Shown: positions 36,474 to 50,699 of the stretch, piece after piece
How the letters are laid out: each line of letters opens with the position of its first letter
Numbering within the stretch: position 1 is the first letter of the stretch
NCBI RefSeq assembly: GCF_000691525.1
Contig: NZ_JMDW01000008.1
Span: forward strand, 744,001-808,000
Length of the DNA stretch: 64,000 bases
Source of the DNA: Mycolicibacterium neoaurum ATCC 25795
Lineage (GTDB): Bacteria > Actinomycetota > Actinomycetes > Mycobacteriales > Mycobacteriaceae
Direction: 5' to 3'
Notes under the pieces: model-generated
What the model saw: the letters and a program-made list of their open reading frames with translations, nothing else
Told to the model about the DNA's origin: nothing
Database searches by the model: none
Made by a program: the position numbers and the translations under genes

Positions 36474-37183
36474 CCACCGTCGGGGTATAGCGTCGAACCG
36501 GTCGTGACCCGACTGCTCAGCAGATAGACGATGGTGTGGGCGATCTCGTCCTCGGTGGCCAGCCGCCCGATCGTCGAGGCGGCGCGATAGCTGTCGAAGG
36601 CGGCGTCGCGGTCGGCGGCCGACCGGGTGCGCCAGAGGTGTCCGTCGACGGTGCCGGGTGCGATGGCGTTGACCGTGATCGGGGCGAGTTCGACGGCCAG
36701 GCCGCGGGCCAGACCCTCGATGGCCGCGTTGACCGCGGAGTAGGCGGGTGCGACGGCGGCGGGCCGGGCACCGGCGGCCCCGGACATCAGCACGATCGCG
36801 GCGTCCGGTGCCAGGATGGGCAGCGCCGCCTTGACGACGCGGTACTGACCCCAGAACTTGGATTCGAACGCCGTTCCCGCCTGTGCGACGGTCAGGGTGC
36901 GCATCGGTCCGGTGACGTAGTCGGCGGCCGTGGTGAGCAGACCGTGTGCCAGGTCGACGTGGTCGAAGAACTCCTCGACCGAGCGTTGGTCGGCGGTGTC
37001 GACCCGGTGCCACCGGGCCGCCGGGCCCAGCGCATCGGCCGTCGCGGTGAGCCTGTCGATACTGCGCCCGCCGAGGACGACCGTGCCGCCACCGGTGACG
37101 ACCCGCCGCGCGGTGGCAAGTCCGATACCTGATCCGCCGCCGACCACGACGATGGTGCGGTCGGTGAAGTCCGCGTCCGACAT
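36458..37183 (-). CDS. Atypical SDR family protein lacking the catalytic lysine
   Basis: Protein of 241 residues. The glycine motif GGGSGIG is intact and the fold pattern is SDR to the end (IVYLLSSRVTTGSTLYPDGG). The active site is altered: the NNAG position reads TTAAD, and the usual YxxxK is YSAVN, so Asn replaces the catalytic Lys. The serine in LMSGAAG and the Tyr remain. It may be a binding or regulatory SDR, or use a different mechanism. The ATG at 37183 gives the normal N-terminus. Confidence 0.88.
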   Translation of the reverse strand: MSDADFTDRTIVVVGGGSGIGLATARRVVTGGGTVVLGGRSIDRLTATADALGPAARWHRVDTADQRSVEEFFDHVDLAHGLLTTAADYVTGPMRTLTVAQAGTAFESKFWGQYRVVKAALPILAPDAAIVLMSGAAGARPAAVAPAYSAVNAAIEGLARGLAVELAPITVNAIAPGTVDGHLWRTRSAADRDAAFDSYRAASTIGRLATEDEIAHTIVYLLSSRVTTGSTLYPDGGYTFR

Positions 37184-37283
37184 GCCTCGACCGTATGACC
37201 CGGTGCGGGCCCGACTCGCCTGCCGCGGGATGCGGGGCAATGCCTGCCAGCGCAATTCCTGGCGAATCATCCTGCGCCGAAGG

Positions 37284-37616
37284 TCAGGTGTGCACTTCCA
37301 GACCGAGCGCGGCCGAGGCGTAGCGGCGCACGGTGTCCTCGGAGATGGCCGCGACATCCTCGAATCCCGGCCTGGCCCGGCTGGACATGTGGCCGGAGAC
37401 CGGATCCAGGGCGATCTCGGCAAGCATCTCCCCGGTCGTGGGTTCACATACCGCCCAGGTGTAGCGGGTGTCGTCGGCCCAGCCGTCGGCCGCATCGTGG
37501 ACGTAGTCGAGGTCGTCCTCGCCCATATCGGTCAAAGCGGGTCGATCGTCGACGCGGTCGTCACAACGCAGTCCGCGTAGGTACCACTGGCCGTTGTTGA
37601 TCTCGACGGGTTCCAT
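37284..37616 (-). CDS. Hypothetical protein, acetyltransferase-like
   Basis: Protein of 110 residues beginning MEPVEINNGQWYLRGLRCDD, with PALTDMGEDDLDYVHDAAD, TRYTWAVCEPTTGEMLAEIAL and SEDTVRRYASAALGLEVHT. The pattern resembles the N-terminal part of RimJ/RimL-type GNAT proteins (GEMLAEIALDPVSG ~ strand 4), but the acetyl-CoA loop is not evident, so it may be a truncated or divergent member. GGGAGG lies six bases upstream of the ATG at 37616. Located just downstream of the accA3 terminator. Confidence 0.6.
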   Translation of the reverse strand: MEPVEINNGQWYLRGLRCDDRVDDRPALTDMGEDDLDYVHDAADGWADDTRYTWAVCEPTTGEMLAEIALDPVSGHMSSRARPGFEDVAAISEDTVRRYASAALGLEVHT

Positions 37617-37639
37617 TGCAGCCTCCCGGAAAAGCCGAA

Positions 37640-37688
37640 TGGCCACCTGCTGCACAGGATCGGTGAGAATCCGTGCAACAAGTGGCCA
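37640..37688 (-). terminator. Probable terminator of accA3
   Basis: Imperfect long hairpin: TGGCCACTTGTTGCACGGAT pairs with its partner copy near 37640-37660 through G-U pairs, with the loop around 37662-37667. On the minus strand it begins 14 bases after the accA3 stop and is followed by TTCGGCTTTT. Confidence 0.5.
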
Positions 37689-37701
37689 CTGGGCGGGTTG
37701 T

Positions 37702-39545
<1,844 letters not shown>

Positions 39546-39677
39546 GTATCGGGCGAAGTTTAAGTGTCCAATCCCGGGGGTGGTGAGTCGGACCCCCAAT
39601 TTTGCGGCGGCCCTTTGTTACCGGTCAGTACGTTTGACGTGCGGTATCGCTGCGCTGGGCGAACGCCCGACATGCAG

Positions 39678-39710
39678 GACGGCGGCGTCCCACAAGGGGG
39701 CGCCGCCGTC
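39678..39710 (-). terminator. Hairpin terminator of the phosphodiesterase-like gene
   Basis: Perfect 10-bp GC stem GACGGCGGCG / CGCCGCCGTC with a 13-base loop, 22 bases downstream of the minus-strand stop at 39732. There is no T-run, so it may act as an imperfect or Rho-assisted terminator isolating accA3. Confidence 0.55.
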
Positions 39711-39731
39711 GTTGACAGCTGTCGAGACGTC

Positions 39732-41165
39732 TCAGCCGAACAGCGTCGGGATGCCCTTCATCGACGGCGGTGGCTCCACTCCGAGTGCGTTGGCCAACAG
39801 TGACGGGGCGACATCGAGGATGTCGACCTCCTTGCGCGAGGGGTCGGCGGAGATGCCCGCGCCCGCGGCAAGCAGGATGCCCTCGGGGATGTGATAGCCG
39901 GTGTTGACCCCACCGATCCGAGAATGCACGCTCAGGCCCAGATCGGTGGCGGGTACATCGGTGTCGGCCGCGGCGCCGAACGGCCGGATCGTCACCTTCG
40001 TGGTGTCTTCGCCCGGCACGGTGTAATCGATGCCGAAGGTGACCGTCTTACCCTCCACGCGCAGCCGAGCGAACAACCGGTCGGTGCCGTTGACCAGGAC
40101 CGATTCCAACGGTGCCACCGCTTCGGCGGCGTCGGCCTCGGACTCGAAGACCAGCGAGAGCATCGGGTACATGGCCAGCGCGACATCGGCGGGCTTGAGA
40201 CCCAGCGCGGCGATGAGTTTGCCGTGGTCGTCCAGGACGAAGCGTCCGCCGTCGAGCTTGGGCACCGCGACCGGTCCCTGTCCCATGCTTGCCGAGATCA
40301 CCAGCATCGACTGCGGGTTTTTGGCCAGATACTTGCGGATGCGGCCTACCTGGCGATCGGTGATGTCCATCGCGGCGACGATGAAGCTGCCGTACACCTC
40401 GTCGGCGTCGTACTCGTACTTGTCGGTGTAACCGGGCATCCCGTCACCCCAGAACCGGTGCATCATGCCCGCGACGTGGTTGGTGAAGAACACCGAGAGG
40501 CGCGGTCGGTTCTTGCGATGCTGGCGCCAGTACAGGTCGAAGCTCAGCGGAGCCTGCATCGCCGAACGGAATGCCTTGTAACGCGGGTCGATTCGTTCCT
40601 TCACCAGATGGGTGGCCAACGTCGCGGTCGATCGCGGGGTCAATCCGAGCCGGACCAGATCCACCGCCGTGCCGGCGAGCGCCTTCGGGCTCAGTGCCGA
40701 ATCGGGGGAGAACCCGTTCTCACCGGTCATCGCCAGGTTGAACGCCTGAAAACGTTCCAGCGCCGGGGGATAGGTCTTGGCATCGGAGGCGAAGGTGTCC
40801 GGTACGTAGAAGCCGCCGTGCGCGAATGGGCGGGCGGGCCAGCTCTGCATCGGACCGAACAGGCCCACCGAGAGGCCGGCGCGTTCGGCCACGTTCCAGA
40901 TCGGGTCACCCTTGAACGTCGACGGGTCCTGACCGAGGTCGAACGAATTGTGCTCGTAGCTGGAGGTGTGCAGTGTCGGCCAGGTGCGCCACGGCTGCAG
41001 GCCCTGCAGTTCCTCGCGATCCTCGTGGATGGTGGTCAGCGACTGCCCGTCCTTGAGCAGCGCGGCCAGATGCGAATCGGGGCGATTCTTGACGTAGATG
41101 TCGACGACAGCCCACGGCACCTCGTTGAGTTCGTAAAGAATGACGTCCCTGGCCTGCCGATTCAT
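39732..41165 (-). CDS. Alkaline-phosphatase-superfamily (type I phosphodiesterase-like) protein
   Basis: Protein of 477 residues beginning MNRQARDVILYELNEVPW, which looks like the start of a type I phosphodiesterase/nucleotide pyrophosphatase fold. Other pieces: TWPTLHTSSYEHN (candidate nucleophile region), VFFTNHVAGMMHRFWGDG, EVYGSFIVAAMDITDRQVGR, LDDHGKLIA and SRIGGVNTGYHIPEGILLAAG, reminiscent of the phosphatase C-terminal His region. No signal peptide, so cytoplasmic. The ATG at 41165 has GAAAGGGG upstream. It lies between accA3 and sufE, where M. tuberculosis has no such gene, so it is an insertion relative to that order. Substrate unknown. Confidence 0.75.
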   Translation of the reverse strand: MNRQARDVILYELNEVPWAVVDIYVKNRPDSHLAALLKDGQSLTTIHEDREELQGLQPWRTWPTLHTSSYEHNSFDLGQDPSTFKGDPIWNVAERAGLSVGLFGPMQSWPARPFAHGGFYVPDTFASDAKTYPPALERFQAFNLAMTGENGFSPDSALSPKALAGTAVDLVRLGLTPRSTATLATHLVKERIDPRYKAFRSAMQAPLSFDLYWRQHRKNRPRLSVFFTNHVAGMMHRFWGDGMPGYTDKYEYDADEVYGSFIVAAMDITDRQVGRIRKYLAKNPQSMLVISASMGQGPVAVPKLDGGRFVLDDHGKLIAALGLKPADVALAMYPMLSLVFESEADAAEAVAPLESVLVNGTDRLFARLRVEGKTVTFGIDYTVPGEDTTKVTIRPFGAAADTDVPATDLGLSVHSRIGGVNTGYHIPEGILLAAGAGISADPSRKEVDILDVAPSLLANALGVEPPPSMKGIPTLFG

Positions 41166-41224
41166 CGAACCGGGCCCCTTTCCTCTTTCTCGTTTGCTCC
41201 CCCCGAGCTGAAATATGTGGTGAA

Positions 41225-41238
41225 ACGCATCGATGCGT
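41225..41238. promoter_or_regulatory. 14-bp palindrome upstream of the phosphodiesterase-like gene
   Basis: ACGCATCGATGCGT is a perfect palindrome 60 bases before the ATG at 41165, in a gap of 179 bases that otherwise has only short direct repeats (AGCTGCT near 41244). It could be an operator; no regulator is identified. Confidence 0.3.
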
Positions 41239-41344
41239 GTTCGAGCTGCTAGCTGCTCGCTGCAGGCCGCAGGTGCCATTCTGGCATGGATCCCAGAAAA
41301 AATCCGTGGCCGCCGTCATTGACGAACGCGCCAGTAACTTCGGG

Positions 41345-41758
41345 CTAGCCCCGTAAGCGGCGTTTGATCCGGGCCAGCATCGCCGACATCCCGCGCAATC
41401 GCAGCGGACTGATCAGCGCGGCCAGACCCAGCGCGGAGTAGAAGTCGTCGGGCACGGCCAGGATGTCCTCGGCGGACTGCCCGTCCAGCCCGGCGGCCAG
41501 GATCGACGCGAAGCCGCGGGTCGTCGGGGCCTCGGCGGGTGCGCTGAAGTACAGCCGGACGTGCTCGCGATCGGTGGCGTCGACATCGAGGAAAAGCGGC
41601 GACTGGCATTCGGGGACCGGCTCCATGGCCGCTTCTTCCAGATGACCGGGCAACGCAGGAAGCTCATTAGCGAACTCCAGCAGCAGCTGCAGCTTGTCCT
41701 GCCCGGTGACCTCGCCGAACTCGCCGACGACCTCGGCGAGCGCCGCGGGCATCGTCAT
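41345..41758 (-). CDS. SufE-family cysteine desulfuration protein
   Basis: Protein of 137 residues with the SufE fold. The catalytic cysteine is C51 in [31 protein letters not shown] (read as two segments) and the C-terminal [16 protein letters not shown] are typical. It accepts persulfide sulfur and stimulates a cysteine desulfurase. The ATG at 41758 overlaps the sseA stop as ATGA, so the sulfur-transfer pair is translationally coupled, as in M. tuberculosis Rv3284-Rv3283. Confidence 0.93.
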   Translation of the reverse strand: MTMPAALAEVVGEFGEVTGQDKLQLLLEFANELPALPGHLEEAAMEPVPECQSPLFLDVDATDREHVRLYFSAPAEAPTTRGFASILAAGLDGQSAEDILAVPDDFYSALGLAALISPLRLRGMSAMLARIKRRLRG

Positions 41759-42669
41759 CGCGCTGCGGGTGCCGCGCCGGGCTCGGGGCCGGTGGCCACC
41801 GGGACCCGCACCGCGTTGCCCCATTCGGTCCACGAACCGTCGTAGTTGCGCACGTTCGGCAGGCCGAGCAGATGGGTCAGCACGAACCAGGTGTGGCTGG
41901 AGCGCTCACCGATGCGGCAGTACACGATCGTCTTGTCGTCGGCGGTGAGGTGGCCGTACAGCGCGTCGAGTTCGGCCCGGCTACGGAACCGGCCGCTGTC
42001 CTCGGCGGCCTTGGCCCACGGGATCGACACCGCGGTCGGGATGTGTCCGCCGCGCAGCGCACCCTCCTCCGGGTAATCGGGCATGTGGGTGCGCTCACCG
42101 GTGTACTCCTGCGGTGAGCGGACGTCGATCAGCGGCTGCTCGCCGAGCGCGGCGAGCACATCCTCACGGAAGGCGCGGATCGCGCTGTCATCGCGCTCGA
42201 CCACCGGATAACCCGAACTCGGCTTGTTCGGCACGTCCAGGGTGGTGTCGCGGCCGTTGCTCACCCACAGATCGCGGCCACCGTCGAGCAACCGGACATC
42301 GGGGTGGCCGAACAGCGTGAACACCCACAACGCGTAGGCCGCCCACCAGTTGCTCTTGTCGCCGTAGATCACCACCGTGTCGTCACGCGAGATGCCCTTA
42401 CGGTCCATCAGCTCGGCGAACTGGGCGCCGTCGATGTAGTCACGCACGGCCGGATCGTTCAGATCGGTGTGCCAGTCGATCTTCACCGCGCCGGGGATGT
42501 GGCCGGTGTCGTAGAGCAGCACATCCTCGTCGGATTCGACGATGGCCAGCCCGGGGCGGCCGAGGTTGGCGGACAACCAATCCGCGGTCACCAGGCGTTC
42601 GGGATGCGCGTAGGCGGCGAGGGCAGGGTCTGGATCGGCAGGCAGCGACACGCCAAAGAGCCTACTCAT
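41755..42669 (-). CDS. sseA: Thiosulfate/3-mercaptopyruvate sulfurtransferase SseA
   Basis: Two-domain rhodanese, 304 residues. First domain with [20 protein letters not shown] and [17 protein letters not shown] (no catalytic Cys, as usual); second with [25 protein letters not shown] and catalytic C251 in [14 protein letters not shown]. It moves sulfane sulfur and is linked to the following SufE. The start [10 protein letters not shown] matches the known protein. Confidence 0.93.
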   Translation of the reverse strand: MSRLFGVSLPADPDPALAAYAHPERLVTADWLSANLGRPGLAIVESDEDVLLYDTGHIPGAVKIDWHTDLNDPAVRDYIDGAQFAELMDRKGISRDDTVVIYGDKSNWWAAYALWVFTLFGHPDVRLLDGGRDLWVSNGRDTTLDVPNKPSSGYPVVERDDSAIRAFREDVLAALGEQPLIDVRSPQEYTGERTHMPDYPEEGALRGGHIPTAVSIPWAKAAEDSGRFRSRAELDALYGHLTADDKTIVYCRIGERSSHTWFVLTHLLGLPNVRNYDGSWTEWGNAVRVPVATGPEPGAAPAAR

Positions 42670-42703
42670 GTCATGCCCGGAGGTCGCATGCTCGGGTGAC
42701 CGA

Positions 42704-43249
42704 TCACCGGTCGCGCAGACAGTCCTGCGCCGCGACCAGCTCGGCACGCATGTTCCGGCGCATCATCTGGCATGCCGCTTCGGCCAGCGCGGGGTCGATG
42801 TGGGCCACGGCATCGGGCGGCACGATGACGTCGTAGTGCCGTACATAGGCGTCCAGCGCGGTGTAGAGCACGCACTGTTCGGTGACCTGTCCGGTGATGA
42901 TCACCTTGTCCACGCCAAGCCGGTTCAGCAGGTGATCCAGCGGCGTGGCGTAGAAGGCGCTGTGTCGAACCTTGTGCAGCCGCAGGCAGTCCTTGGTGGG
43001 CAGGATCGGTTCGACCAGTTCGGGATGCGCGCCGTCGCGTGCGTCGCGCACGATATCGTCCCAGACCGCGGTGAAGTCCCCGTAGTTGTCGTTGACGTAG
43101 ATGACGGCGGCGTCATCGCGGGCGCGGGCCCGGTGGATGAGGTCGCCCAACGGTTCGATGATCTGGGCGGCGCTGGCGGCCAGCGGCTCGGCATCGGGAT
43201 GGCGATAGTTGTTCATCATGTCCGTGACAAGGACGGCGGTGTCAGGCAT
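42704..43249 (-). CDS. Isochorismatase-family cysteine hydrolase
   Basis: Protein of 181 residues. The catalytic triad positions are D10 in VTDMMN, the basic residue around [15 protein letters not shown], and the Cys in [13 protein letters not shown]. Members hydrolyse amide or vinyl-ether bonds (nicotinamidase, isochorismatase-like). Substrate not deducible. It lies between sseA and maf on the same strand with 34- and 54-base gaps. Confidence 0.88.
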   Translation of the reverse strand: MPDTAVLVTDMMNNYRHPDAEPLAASAAQIIEPLGDLIHRARARDDAAVIYVNDNYGDFTAVWDDIVRDARDGAHPELVEPILPTKDCLRLHKVRHSAFYATPLDHLLNRLGVDKVIITGQVTEQCVLYTALDAYVRHYDVIVPPDAVAHIDPALAEAACQMMRRNMRAELVAAQDCLRDR

Positions 43250-43303
43250 GGCGGGGTGATACCCGAGGCCGCGAGATCCAATACAGGCGATTCCGGCTGT
43301 GCG

Positions 43304-43555
43304 CTAAGCGCCCAGGTTCGCGATGGCGGCGTCCAGTGCCGCGGCCTGTTCGGTGAGCTCATGCTCGGAGGGATCCGCCGAACCAAGCGTCTCCACGAGC
43401 TGCGGGCGCGACGTGCAGGTCAGCCCGCCGCTGAATTCGTCGGAATCCAGCGCCGCGCGCGAGATCACGGCGGTGCGGCCTTCGACGAGGACCAGCAGGG
43501 CCTCGGCGTCAGCGGAATCGAGCAGTCGGCGGATGTCATCGGGGGTGATCGTCAT
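43304..43555 (-). CDS. Small conserved hypothetical protein
   Basis: Protein of 83 residues, MTITPDDIRRLLDSADAEAL then LVLVEGRTAVISRAALDSD and a C-terminal helical ELTEQAAALDAAIANLG. Acidic, soluble, no signal. Codon use fits a real gene, and it lies in line with its minus-strand neighbours. Function unknown. Confidence 0.7.
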   Translation of the reverse strand: MTITPDDIRRLLDSADAEALLVLVEGRTAVISRAALDSDEFSGGLTCTSRPQLVETLGSADPSEHELTEQAAALDAAIANLGA

Positions 43556-43631
43556 GACAGGGCTATGCCCGGCCCGCCGCCGATCATGCATGCCAGATAT
43601 GCCGGCGGCCGAGGGGGTTCAGGCGTCCACG

Positions 43632-44282
43632 TCAGCTTCGGCCGGTGAATCCGTTGTCCCGCCACAGCGCGGCCACCGATATACCGAGCCCGGCCAACAG
43701 TTTTCGCAACAGCGGCAGGCTGATGCCGATCACGTTCGACGGGTCACCCTCGATCCGGTCGACGAACCAGCCGCCGAGCCCGTCGAGGGTGAAGGCGCCG
43801 GCGACGTACAACGGTTCTCCGGTGTCCAGGTAGGCCTGCAGCTCGGCATCGGTGGGCGAGCCGAAATGCAGTGTGGTGGTCCCGGTCCGTTCTGCCCGGC
43901 CTGCCACCGCACCAGCGACAACCCGCAGCACGGTGTGGCCGGTGTGCAACAGACCGGTCCGGCCCGCTGATGCCTGCCACTGCCGTCGAGCGGCCGCCGC
44001 GGTCCCCGGCTTACCGGTCAGCACGCCGTCGATCTCGAGCATCGAATCGCAGCCCACCACAACACAATCGGCGGCAATCGCGGGATCGAGCAGCTCGACG
44101 ACACGCTCGGCCTTGGCGGCGGCCAGTGCGGCGACCACCTCAGGCGGGCCCGAATCGGACAGTGCCGCGATGATGGCGTCCTCATCGACATCGGACACCA
44201 CGACCAGCGGGTCGACCCCGGCCGACCGCAGCACTGCGAGCCGGCCGGAGGAGGCCGACCCCAGGACCAGGCGCGTCGTCAC
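43632..44282 (-). CDS. maf: Maf-like nucleotide pyrophosphatase
   Basis: Protein of 216 residues. [19 protein letters not shown]-terminal signature, [19 protein letters not shown] (nucleotide-binding Asp), [20 protein letters not shown] and [19 protein letters not shown] are diagnostic. Maf proteins hydrolyse non-canonical or specific NTPs. The GTG at 44282 overlaps the accE5 stop (GTGA), so it is coupled to the acyl-CoA carboxylase epsilon gene as in M. tuberculosis. Confidence 0.93.
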   Translation of the reverse strand: MTTRLVLGSASSGRLAVLRSAGVDPLVVVSDVDEDAIIAALSDSGPPEVVAALAAAKAERVVELLDPAIAADCVVVGCDSMLEIDGVLTGKPGTAAAARRQWQASAGRTGLLHTGHTVLRVVAGAVAGRAERTGTTTLHFGSPTDAELQAYLDTGEPLYVAGAFTLDGLGGWFVDRIEGDPSNVIGISLPLLRKLLAGLGISVAALWRDNGFTGRS

Positions 44283-44560
44283 CTGCGCATGTGGGTCCGC
44301 TCCAACAGCGTGATCCGCTGCCAGGAGTGGCTCTGGTACCGCAGCTTGTCCACCGGGTGGCCCCACAGATTGAGCTCCTGCGGGCCCGGTTCACCCGGAC
44401 CGGTTCCGCCGGCCGCCGACAGCACCGCGACCAGGGCCGCCAGCTCCTCGTCGGACGGCTCGCCCTTGACCACCCGGAACTCCGGCACCGGGGGCGCCGG
44501 GTTGTCGATGGTCATATCGCGCGGATCGCTGACTTCGACGATATCGACGTCGTGGCTCAT
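44279..44560 (-). CDS. accE5: Acyl-CoA carboxylase epsilon subunit AccE5
   Basis: Protein of 93 residues. The N-terminus is acidic ([12 protein letters not shown]); the C-terminal half carries the epsilon motif [20 protein letters not shown] and the tail [20 protein letters not shown]. It stabilises the AccA3-AccD5 complex. An upstream frame is antisense-like; the ATG at 44560 has AAGGAC nearby. The gene is 46 bases downstream of accD5 on the same strand. Confidence 0.92.
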   Translation of the reverse strand: MSHDVDIVEVSDPRDMTIDNPAPPVPEFRVVKGEPSDEELAALVAVLSAAGGTGPGEPGPQELNLWGHPVDKLRYQSHSWQRITLLERTHMRR

Positions 44561-44606
44561 GAAAGTCCTTCTCGCAGAGGGCGTGTCGCGGGTTGGTCCG
44601 AAGACT

Positions 44607-48007
<3,401 letters not shown>

Positions 48008-48061
48008 GCGGTGTCGGGCGATCTCGCCGCAGCCGGGAAGCGAACGTGCTAGGCAGATCTG

Positions 48062-49204
48062 ATGACCGATATCCGCGAGATCGACGCCGGCGCCGCGATG
48101 ACGAGGTTCGCCCGTGGCTGGCACTGCCTCGGGCTGGCCGAGACCTTCCGCGACGGGCGACCGCACGGTATCGAGGCGTTCGGTTCCAAGCTGGTGGTCT
48201 TCGCTGATGCCGCCGGGGCCCTGCACGTGCTCGACGCGTACTGCAGGCATATGGGCGGTGACCTCTCCCGCGGCTCGATCAAGGACGACACGCTGGCCTG
48301 TCCGTTCCACGACTGGCGCTGGCGTGCCGACGGTAGATGCGCGCTGGTGCCCTACGCCAAGCGGACCCCGCGGCTGGCGCGCACCCGCGCCTGGGAGACC
48401 CGCGAGGTCAACGGGCAGCTGCTGATCTGGCACGATCCCGAGGGCTCGACGCCGCCCGCGGAGCTGCTGCCGCCGACCATCGAGGGCTATCCCGAGGGGC
48501 AATGGTCGCCGTGGCAGTGGAACTCGGTAGTGATCGAGGGTTCGCACTGTCGCGAAATCGTGGACAACAACGTCGACATGGCGCATTTCTTCTACATCCA
48601 CCACGCCTATCCGACGTACTTCAAGAACGTCATCGAGGGGCACACCGCAAGTCAGTTCATGGAGTCCAAACCCCGACCGGATTACATCGCCGACCCCGAA
48701 AAGATCTGGGAAGGAACGTATCTGCGATCGGAGGCCACCTACTTCGGTCCTGCGTACATGATCAACTGGTTGCACAACGACCTGGCGCCAGGATTCACCG
48801 TGGAGGTGGCGCTGATCAACTGCCACTACCCGGTGTCCCATGATTCGTTCGTCCTGCAGTGGGGTGTGGCGGTGCAACAGATGCCCGGCCTGTCCGCCGA
48901 CAAGGCCGCCAAGCTGGCCGGCGCGATGAGCCGGTCCTTCGGCGAGGGGTTCATGGAGGATGTCGAGATCTGGCGGCACAAGACCAGGATCGAGAACCCG
49001 CTGCTCACCGAGGAGGACGGTGCGGTCTATCAACACCGCCGCTGGTACGAGCAGTTCTACGTCGACTCCGCCGATGTCACCACCGATATGACCGACCGGT
49101 TCGAGCTGGAGATCGACACCACCCACGCCTATGGGATCTGGGCCGAGGAGGTGGCCGAGAATCTGGCCGGGCTGGCGCAGGCCGGTCGCGGTTCGACTGC
49201 GTAA
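48062..49204 (+). CDS. KshA-like Rieske oxygenase (3-ketosteroid 9-alpha-hydroxylase type)
   Basis: Protein of 380 residues. The Rieske centre is C61/H63 and C80/H83 (CRHMGGDLSRG, ACPFHDWRWRADGRC); the mononuclear iron is in DNNVDMAHFFYIHHAYPT with H175 and H180. CRHMGGDLS and NNVDMAHFFYIHH are closely KshA-like. KshA opens the steroid B ring together with KshB, which is not nearby. Paralogous KshA proteins are common in mycobacteria and can have other steroid or CoA-ester substrates, so only the family is asserted. Confidence 0.9.
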   Translation: MTDIREIDAGAAMTRFARGWHCLGLAETFRDGRPHGIEAFGSKLVVFADAAGALHVLDAYCRHMGGDLSRGSIKDDTLACPFHDWRWRADGRCALVPYAKRTPRLARTRAWETREVNGQLLIWHDPEGSTPPAELLPPTIEGYPEGQWSPWQWNSVVIEGSHCREIVDNNVDMAHFFYIHHAYPTYFKNVIEGHTASQFMESKPRPDYIADPEKIWEGTYLRSEATYFGPAYMINWLHNDLAPGFTVEVALINCHYPVSHDSFVLQWGVAVQQMPGLSADKAAKLAGAMSRSFGEGFMEDVEIWRHKTRIENPLLTEEDGAVYQHRRWYEQFYVDSADVTTDMTDRFELEIDTTHAYGIWAEEVAENLAGLAQAGRGSTA

Positions 49205-49481
49205 CGGGGCATGCACCGGCCAACGGCCCTGTCTTTGCCGACCCGATCGGGTCGGCTGGCGGGTGCCGGGTCTGCGTGGTGAACTGGGTCGGCTAACGTC
49301 ACGGGGGCACCCCGGCGTCGAGTGAAAGGGCTGACGAGTTTGAGCCTGCAGGCGGCGCCACGTGGCGAAGCGGTGCGGTGTTCGCTGGGCGACCCATCAG
49401 CAATTGACGCTTTTGATAAATTTCGGGGCGTTCACATGCACCGCCGCGGTCGGTGTGCCGGCTATTCAGGAGGATTCGTTC
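49205..49481. other. Leader region of the polysaccharide locus
   Basis: A 277-base gap without a convincing gene. It has an AT-richer patch at 49400-49425 with TTGACG and GATAAAT, which may be promoter elements for the locus, and the AGGAGG ribosome site at 49468-49473. A frame-open extension of the first glycosyltransferase into this gap is not supported by a ribosome site. Confidence 0.5.
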
Positions 49482-50645
49482 GTGTCTGACGACCGCAGCG
49501 GAGCCCCGCGGCGTTTCGACGGTGTCGACGGCCCGCGGGTGGCGATCGCGCACGACTACCTCACTCAGCGCGGTGGCGCCGAGAAGGTGGTGCTCTCGAT
49601 GAGCAAGGCCTTCCCCGACGCACCGATCTACACGCTGCTCTACGACCCGGCGGGCACCTATCCCGAGTTCGCCGAGCGCGATGTGCGGGTGTCCCCGCTG
49701 AACCGGATGTCGCTGTTCCGCAAGCACCACCGGGCCGCGCTGCCGGTACTGCCGTTCGCGGCCAGTGCGATGTTCGTCGACGCCGACGTCGTGGTCACCA
49801 GCAGCAGCGGCTGGGCGCACGGGTTTCGTACCAACGGCGCCAAACTGGTGCACTGCCACACGCCGGCGCACTGGCTCTACGCACTGGAGCACTACCTCAA
49901 ACCCGACGGCGACAAACTGAAGCGGGCCGTGTTGAAGGTCGGCTCGCCGGCGCTGCGGTCATGGGATCAGCGCGCCGCCACCACCGTGGACCGTTACCTG
50001 GCGGTCTCGACCGCCATCAAGGATCGGATCCAGACCGCCTACGGTATCGACGCCGGTGTGCTGCCGTCGCCGATCTCCATGCGCCCGGATGCCCCTGCCG
50101 AACCCGTGCCCGAGGTGGCGCACTGGCTCACCGATGGCGGTGAGCCCTTCTATCTGTGCGTCTCTCGCCTGATGGCCTACAAGAACGTCGACGCCGTCAT
50201 CGGCGCCTTCGCCCACAGCGACCGCCGGCTCGTCGTCGTCGGGCACGGACCGGAGGCGGCCCGGCTAGAACGGCTCAAAACGCCCAACGTCGCGCTCCTC
50301 TCGGCACTGACCGACGGACAGATGGCCTGGCTGTATCAATCCTGCCGGGCACTGATCGCGGCCAGCTACGAGGACTTCGGGCTGACGCCCATCGAGGCCG
50401 CGGTATCGGGCAAGCCCAGTGTGGTGCTGCGGTGGGGCGGATTCCTGGACACCGTCGTCGAAGGCAGCACCGGGGTCTTCTTCGACCGGCCCGAGCCCGC
50501 CGCCATCGCCGAGGCGCTGGACCGCTTCGAAGCCGGTGAGTTCGACCCCGACCGGTTGCGGGCCCACGCCGAGCGCTTCACCGAGGCGCGCTACGCGGAG
50601 TCGCTGTACGCCGCCGTCGACGAGATCGTGACCCGAACCAGGTGA
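49482..50645 (+). CDS. GT4-type glycosyltransferase (WbaZ-like)
   Basis: Protein of 387 residues. The start of the fold, VAIAHDYLTQRGGAEKVV, is the signature of GT4 mannosyltransferases of the WbaZ type; CVSRLMAYKNVDAVI, VVVGHGPEAARLE and SYEDFGLTPIEAAVSGKPSV (E-x7-E motif) mark the C-terminal domain. The GTG at 49482 is chosen for the AGGAGG eight bases upstream. First gene of the polysaccharide locus; it should add a sugar to the lipid-linked repeat unit on the cytoplasmic face. Confidence 0.9.
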   Translation: MSDDRSGAPRRFDGVDGPRVAIAHDYLTQRGGAEKVVLSMSKAFPDAPIYTLLYDPAGTYPEFAERDVRVSPLNRMSLFRKHHRAALPVLPFAASAMFVDADVVVTSSSGWAHGFRTNGAKLVHCHTPAHWLYALEHYLKPDGDKLKRAVLKVGSPALRSWDQRAATTVDRYLAVSTAIKDRIQTAYGIDAGVLPSPISMRPDAPAEPVPEVAHWLTDGGEPFYLCVSRLMAYKNVDAVIGAFAHSDRRLVVVGHGPEAARLERLKTPNVALLSALTDGQMAWLYQSCRALIAASYEDFGLTPIEAAVSGKPSVVLRWGGFLDTVVEGSTGVFFDRPEPAAIAEALDRFEAGEFDPDRLRAHAERFTEARYAESLYAAVDEIVTRTR

Positions 50646-50699
50646 CACCACGGCCCTGATGGCTATGGTGGACGCGCAATCGCAAAGGAGCACAAACCC

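Noticed and set aside
40000-41252. Plus-strand frame antisense to the phosphodiesterase-like gene
   Set aside because: No recognisable motifs, and the minus-strand gene has a ribosome site and a conserved start.
49395-49430. TTGACG plus GATAAAT as a definite promoter of the polysaccharide locus
   Set aside because: Spacing between the two hexamers is too short for a standard SigA promoter, so only an AT-rich patch is noted.
49362-49481. Longer N-terminus of the first glycosyltransferase
   Set aside because: The upstream start has no ribosome site and adds 40 residues absent from the family; the GTG at 49482 has AGGAGG at correct spacing.
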